NCBI RefSeq assembly: GCF_004959855.1
Contig: NZ_SPNT01000005.1
Coordinates: 345,049-409,048, forward strand
DNA: 64,000 bases
Source: Nitratireductor sp. XY-223
GTDB taxonomy: Bacteria > Pseudomonadota > Alphaproteobacteria > Rhizobiales > Rhizobiaceae
Direction: 5' to 3'
The position numbers were made by a program, and so were the translations under genes. Positions 60,403 through 64,000 of this stretch are shown piece after piece. Position 1 is the first letter of the stretch. Every line of letters begins with the position of its first letter. The notes below the pieces were generated by a model. It searched no databases, was not told the origin of the DNA, and saw only the letters and a program-made list of their open reading frames with translations.

Positions 60403-61164
60403 TCAGGCCGGAATCCTCCGTCCGTCCCAGGCAAAACAGCGGCCTGTATCTTCCGGTGTCAGTCCTTCGATGACATCGAGCAGCCGGCCGGCCGCGTGAT
60501 CAGCGCTAAAAAGCCCGCCGGGCTTCACAGCCGCCTGGAACGGTTTCGACAGCTTGCTGTCGACGGTGCCGGGATGCAGCCCGACAACAACCGATTGCGG
60601 GTTGCGGCGCGCCAGTTCAATGCTCGCCGTCCTGATGATCATGTTCAGTGCCGCCTTGGAGGCTCTGTAGCCGTACCAGCCGCCAAGCCGGTTGTCGCCG
60701 ATGCTGCCGACCCGCGCCGAGAGCGCGGCAAAAACAGCACGGCCCTCGCGCCGCAGCAGCGGACCGAAATGTTTGAGCGCCAGTGCCGGGATGATGGTGT
60801 TGGCAAAATAGAGCCGTTCGAGGGCCTCGGCCGAAATATCCCGCAAGGCCTTTTCGGGGCGAACCAATTCGTCGTGCAACAGGCCGGTGGCGATGAGGAC
60901 CATATCGACTGGTCCATCGGCTGCAATCTGTTCGGCGACTGCCTGTAGCAATGCCTCATCACGGAAGTCAGCCTTGTGGTGCACTGCGTGGGTGGCATCC
61001 GCCGCGACATCGGTGCGCGCGACGGCATGCAGGCTTATGGTGTCGTTGCGCTCCAGCAAGGCTTTCACAAATGCCGAACCGATCGCGCCGCTGGAACCGA
61101 TCACCACTGCATGTCCGGGAAATTCTTCCAGCGCACATAACTCCTTTGACCGACCGAACATCAT
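60403..61164 (-). CDS. Short-chain dehydrogenase/reductase
   Basis: This 253-residue SDR has a Rossmann start with AVVIGSSGAIGSAFVKALLE and the catalytic YxxxK in GWYGYRASKAALNMIIR; the serine is in ALSARVGSIGD. It resembles the C-factor-like SDRs often next to photolyase genes. ATG 61164 is first of a double ATG. It probably shares a transcript with the photolyase. The substrate is unknown. Confidence 0.88.
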   Translation of the reverse strand: MMFGRSKELCALEEFPGHAVVIGSSGAIGSAFVKALLERNDTISLHAVARTDVAADATHAVHHKADFRDEALLQAVAEQIAADGPVDMVLIATGLLHDELVRPEKALRDISAEALERLYFANTIIPALALKHFGPLLRREGRAVFAALSARVGSIGDNRLGGWYGYRASKAALNMIIRTASIELARRNPQSVVVGLHPGTVDSKLSKPFQAAVKPGGLFSADHAAGRLLDVIEGLTPEDTGRCFAWDGRRIPA

Positions 61165-61232
61165 TCGACCGCCGTTTCGGGGAACTAGGGTCGGAGGTGA
61201 AGACAATCAAGGCTTCGCGCAAGCCTGTTGTG

Positions 61233-61979
61233 CTACGGCATCGAAACCGGGCGCATTCCGAGCCGTCCGATCCCCGGCAGTTTCAAGGCCGGTCGCAGGA
61301 TGTCGAGGCCGAGTGTCTGGCCGAAGGCATGCAACTCCAGCCCTTCAACCGATGCAACGCCCGCACCACCGTAACCGGCTATGGAAATCTGCCAGCCGGT
61401 TCCGGACGGCATCTTCATGAGCGACAACCAGCGGGGTGTGTAGTCCTTTCCGACCGCAAGCGAAGGAAGCGATACCTTGAGTTCCGGCACCTGCCGCGCG
61501 ATCGTGGCGATAAAGGTGTTGGAATTGGGGCCCGGCCAAAGCACATAGCTGCCATTTTCAGCGTGGGGATAATTCGCAACGGCCTGCCTGATGCGCGGAA
61601 TCATTGCGGCGGCGCCTGGGCCGCGTGCTTCAAACAGGACCTGCGGTGTGTTGCCGGCCCAGCGGCCGTCGGGTGGACCAATGCTCTCCCGCAATGCCCG
61701 GCCCCAGCCCATGACGTCATATCGGACATAGTCCGCTGCACCCTCCTCCTTGAAAGCGATCCAGGAATGAACACCGAAAATGCCGCGCCAGCGATAGGCG
61801 CGCGCCGCATAGATCTGAACAACGGCCGCAGTCACTTCGGAAGGATCCGGCGCCAATCCGGCGCTGGACCAGTCGGCCTGGCGCCAGTGAACATGCCGGT
61901 CCTGCACTGCATACAATACCGCCTGCGCCACGAGCGGCAGGACGAAAGCCAGCACCAGCACAATTATCGCCTTGATCAT
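61233..61979 (-). CDS. DUF3750 family protein
   Basis: This is a 248-residue DUF3750 protein with a single N-terminal hydrophobic helix (MIKAIIVLVLAFVLPLVAQA) that anchors or exports it. Typical family stretches are YRWRGIFGVHSWIAFK, YDVMGWGRALRE, and GSYVLWPGPNSNTFIATIARQVPEL. HSW and the later NSNTF with the Cys-lacking core suggest an NlpC-like fold of unknown activity. It lies 68 nt upstream of the SDR gene, in the same direction. Confidence 0.85.
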   Translation of the reverse strand: MIKAIIVLVLAFVLPLVAQAVLYAVQDRHVHWRQADWSSAGLAPDPSEVTAAVVQIYAARAYRWRGIFGVHSWIAFKEEGAADYVRYDVMGWGRALRESIGPPDGRWAGNTPQVLFEARGPGAAAMIPRIRQAVANYPHAENGSYVLWPGPNSNTFIATIARQVPELKVSLPSLAVGKDYTPRWLSLMKMPSGTGWQISIAGYGGAGVASVEGLELHAFGQTLGLDILRPALKLPGIGRLGMRPVSMP

Positions 61980-62082
61980 GCCGGCAGATTAGGAAAGGGC
62001 GGGACGCTGATCAACAGAAGCCGAACCGGCATTTGATCTTTTGCCGGAATGTGAATTATTAGGTGCCATAAAGGGAGGGATC

Positions 62083-62850
62083 ATGGCACAGCCGCTGCAG
62101 CCCAGACAGATCGACATACTCGACATCGCCCGTCGCGAAGGCCGGGTCGAGGTGGAGAGCCTTGCGGCGCATTTCGCCGTCACGCCGCAGACGATCCGAA
62201 AAGATCTCAACGAGCTGTGCGACCTGGAAAAACTGCAACGCGTGCACGGCGGTGCCGTTTATCCTTCGAACACTGCGAACCTCGCTTACCAGGCGCGCCG
62301 CGACATGGCCTCTGAAGGCAAGGCGCGTATCGCCGAAGCGGCAGCGGGGATCATCCCGAACAACTCGTCGCTCATCCTCAACATCGGGACGACCACGGAA
62401 CAGGTCGCCCATGCGCTGCGCCGCCACGTCGGGCTGATGGTGATCACCAACAATCTGAATGTCGCGTTCATCCTCTCCGAAGCCGAGGACGTCGAGGTGG
62501 TGATCACCGGCGGAATGGTGCGCAAGAGCGACCGCGGGATCATCGGCGCGGCGGCCGTCGACCTCATCCGCCAGTTCCGGGTGGATTTCGCCATCATCGG
62601 CGCTTCGGCGATCGACGACGGGGGCGAACTGCTCGACTTCGACTATCGCGAAGTGCGTGTCGCGCAGGCGATCATCGAGCAGGCGCGCAAGAAGATCCTC
62701 GTCGCCGACCACATGAAATTCCAGCGCCGGGCGCCGGTGCAGATCGGCAGCCTGAAGGATATCGACTATTTCGTCACCGATGCCCCGCCGCCCAAACCGA
62801 TCGAGCGGCTCTGCCGCGAGGCGCGGGTGGAACTCGTCGTGGCGGGGTGA
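62083..62850 (+). CDS. DeoR-family transcriptional regulator (GlpR-like)
   Basis: This 255-residue regulator has a DeoR HTH (RQIDILDIARREGRVEVESLAAHFAVTPQTIRKDLNELC, residues about 7-46), then the sugar-phosphate sensor domain with ILNIGTTTEQVAHAL and VVITGGMVRKSDRGIIG. ATG 62083 follows the very strong AAGGGAGGGATC. It resembles GlpR, the glycerol-3-phosphate-responsive regulator. The GlpSTV-type transporter at the left edge is about 59 kb away, so direct linkage cannot be claimed. It is monocistronic here. Confidence 0.9.
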   Translation: MAQPLQPRQIDILDIARREGRVEVESLAAHFAVTPQTIRKDLNELCDLEKLQRVHGGAVYPSNTANLAYQARRDMASEGKARIAEAAAGIIPNNSSLILNIGTTTEQVAHALRRHVGLMVITNNLNVAFILSEAEDVEVVITGGMVRKSDRGIIGAAAVDLIRQFRVDFAIIGASAIDDGGELLDFDYREVRVAQAIIEQARKKILVADHMKFQRRAPVQIGSLKDIDYFVTDAPPPKPIERLCREARVELVVAG

Positions 62851-62933
62851 GGCTCGGTTGGCTTATAGGCCAAACGTCATCCGACCGGAGAGAGTCGGTT
62901 ACTACGGGGGTACAGCGCGTTTCAAGTATCTGA

Positions 62934-64000
62934 CTAGGCAAACAGAAAATCTGAAGCGTCGAACAATCCGGCGGCCCCGACCGCGAGAATGGTGTTTCCG
63001 TCAAAGTCAATCTGTGCATCGCTACCCACAGTCGTGATGGTGAGGTCGCTCAGCGAATTGACGTTGCCGTTCGACGAGAAATCGATCATATCGCTGCCGT
63101 TTTCCCAGTCGCCTATGGTGTCGAAGCCTGTAATGCCGGTGAAAACGAAGTAGTCTGAGCCTGTGCCACCGAACAGCGTATCGTTGCCGGAGCCTCCGGT
63201 CAGGATGTCGTTGCCGCCGTTGCCAAAAAACAAAATGGACGAGGTCATGCCCGTCGCGTTAATTGTGTCGTTTCCGGCGCTCCCATTCACCTGCTCAATA
63301 GACGTTGCCAGTCCGGCAAGGGCAATATTCGCGGCGCTCCGGAAAATTAACCGATCATAGCCCGAACCACCGTCAAAGGACGTGTCAGCCGAATCGCCGT
63401 ATATCCGGTCATCGCCGGCACCGCCATCAAACTGATCAGCGCCCGCGTCGCCAACAAGCGTGTCGTTGCCATCGCCACCATTGAGCTGGTCCGAGCCTTC
63501 TCCACCGAACAGCGTGTCGTTGCCGCTGCCGCCTGTAAGCGTATCGTTGCCGCTTTCACCAAAAAACAAATTGGACGAGGTCATGCCCGTCGCGTTAATT
63601 GTGTCGTTTCCGGTGCTCCCATTCACCTGCTCAATAGACGTTGCCAGTCCGGCAAGGGCAATATTCGCATCGCTCCGGAAAATTAACCGATCGTAGCCCG
63701 AACCACCGTCAAAGGACGTGTCAGTCGAATCGCCATATATCCGGTCATTGCCTGCACCGCCATCAAACTGATCAGCGCCCGCGTCGCCTACAAGCGTGTC
63801 GTTGCCATCACCACCATTGAGTTGGTCCGAGCCTTCTCCACCGAACAGCGTGTCATTGCCGCTGCCGCCTGTAATCGTATCGTTGCCGCCGTTGCCAAAA
63901 AACAAAATGGACGAGGTCATGCCCGTCGCGTTAATTGTGTCGTTTCCGGCGCTCCCATTCACCTGCTCAATAGACGTTGCCAGTCCGGCAAGGGCAATAT
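62934..64000 (-). CDS. RTX-type calcium-binding repeat protein, N-terminus beyond window edge
   Basis: At least 355 residues of the C-terminal part are present. The reading frame stays open to the right edge. It consists of RTX nonapeptides GGxGxDxxx (GGSGNDTLFGGEGSDQLNGG, GGAGNDRIYGD) that bind Ca2+ and fold as beta-rolls. The last ~65 residues, ending DASDFLFA, resemble a type I secretion signal. Within the RTX part there are 112-residue repeats at 336-bp spacing. The N-terminal domain that would define the function (adhesin, enzyme or toxin) is outside the window. Confidence 0.9.
   Translation of the reverse strand, partial: IALAGLATSIEQVNGSAGNDTINATGMTSSILFFGNGGNDTITGGSGNDTLFGGEGSDQLNGGDGNDTLVGDAGADQFDGGAGNDRIYGDSTDTSFDGGSGYDRLIFRSDANIALAGLATSIEQVNGSTGNDTINATGMTSSNLFFGESGNDTLTGGSGNDTLFGGEGSDQLNGGDGNDTLVGDAGADQFDGGAGDDRIYGDSADTSFDGGSGYDRLIFRSAANIALAGLATSIEQVNGSAGNDTINATGMTSSILFFGNGGNDILTGGSGNDTLFGGTGSDYFVFTGITGFDTIGDWENGSDMIDFSSNGNVNSLSDLTITTVGSDAQIDFDGNTILAVGAAGLFDASDFLFA
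63291..64000 (-). repeat. 336-bp tandem repeats within the RTX gene
   Basis: The block containing CTGCTCAATAGACGTTGCC recurs at 63291, 63627 and 63963, exactly 336 bp (112 codons) apart. The copies are nearly identical at the DNA level, so they arose recently or are kept uniform by gene conversion. More copies may lie beyond the edge. Confidence 0.85.

Noticed and set aside
1..64000. tRNA, rRNA or CRISPR arrays
   Set aside because: No cloverleaf, rRNA core sequence or regularly spaced short direct repeats were noticed. The only tandem repeats are in the RTX gene and the 56.4-56.9 kb element.

Overview
The window is high-GC DNA from an alphaproteobacterium, most likely of the order Hyphomicrobiales (Rhizobiales), and probably a marine or salt-associated relative. 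Supporting signs are a GlpS/GlpT/GlpV-type glycerol ABC transporter, a bioBFDAZ biotin operon with the KAS III-like bioZ, an Irr-type iron box, two TRAP systems, and a DddP-type dimethylsulfoniopropionate (DMSP) lyase. These signs come from family recognition and gene order. No database search was run.

Layout, left half. 1-3298 (-): start of a glycerol-type ABC transporter operon, whose distal genes run off the left edge. 4144-14666: a divergent LysR regulator and a + strand operon holding a ribose-type ABC transporter, PxpA/PxpB/PxpC homologues, a biotin carrier protein, a biotin carboxylase and a GABA-type aminotransferase; together these read as uptake, ring opening and transamination of a lactam. 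After a terminator-like hairpin comes the biotin synthesis operon bioB-F-D-A-Z (14732-19771). 19776-20552 (-): a beta-keto acid cleavage enzyme. 20625-25800: an unusual island of two convergent, tightly overlapping operons. One has PqqD-like, lasso-B2-like and HPr-kinase-like genes; the other has an acyl-adenylating ligase, a GNAT, an acyl carrier protein and a nucleotidyltransferase. No lasso cyclase lies within it. 26155-31383: RpiR regulator, TAXI-TRAP solute receptor, fused TRAP permease and a UspA protein.

Layout, right half. 31471-38457 (-): one long catabolic operon (TetR, DctP, DctQ, DctM, cyclase, beta-keto acid cleavage enzyme, SMP-30, OsmC) with a 20-bp TetR-type palindrome upstream. 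38626-41405 (-): di-haem oxidoreductase and imelysin behind an Irr-like box. Then fadD, pgi, a DUF1203 gene, mmsA with a divergent LysR, a carboxyspermidine-route polyamine operon with a nucleoside phosphorylase, pyrC-pyrE, an M42 aminopeptidase, dddP, a ~500-bp intergenic repeat element, an M19 dipeptidase, a PEP mutase-family gene, photolyase/SDR/DUF3750 genes, a DeoR regulator, and the C-terminal part of an RTX protein with 336-bp tandem repeats that runs off the right edge.

Themes: the lactam operon needs biotin on its carrier protein and sits next to the biotin operon. MmsA could serve the three-carbon products of DMSP or acrylate metabolism. The least explained regions are the island at 20.6-25.8 kb, the lactam carboxylase operon, and the TetR-controlled TRAP/cyclase/BKACE operon.
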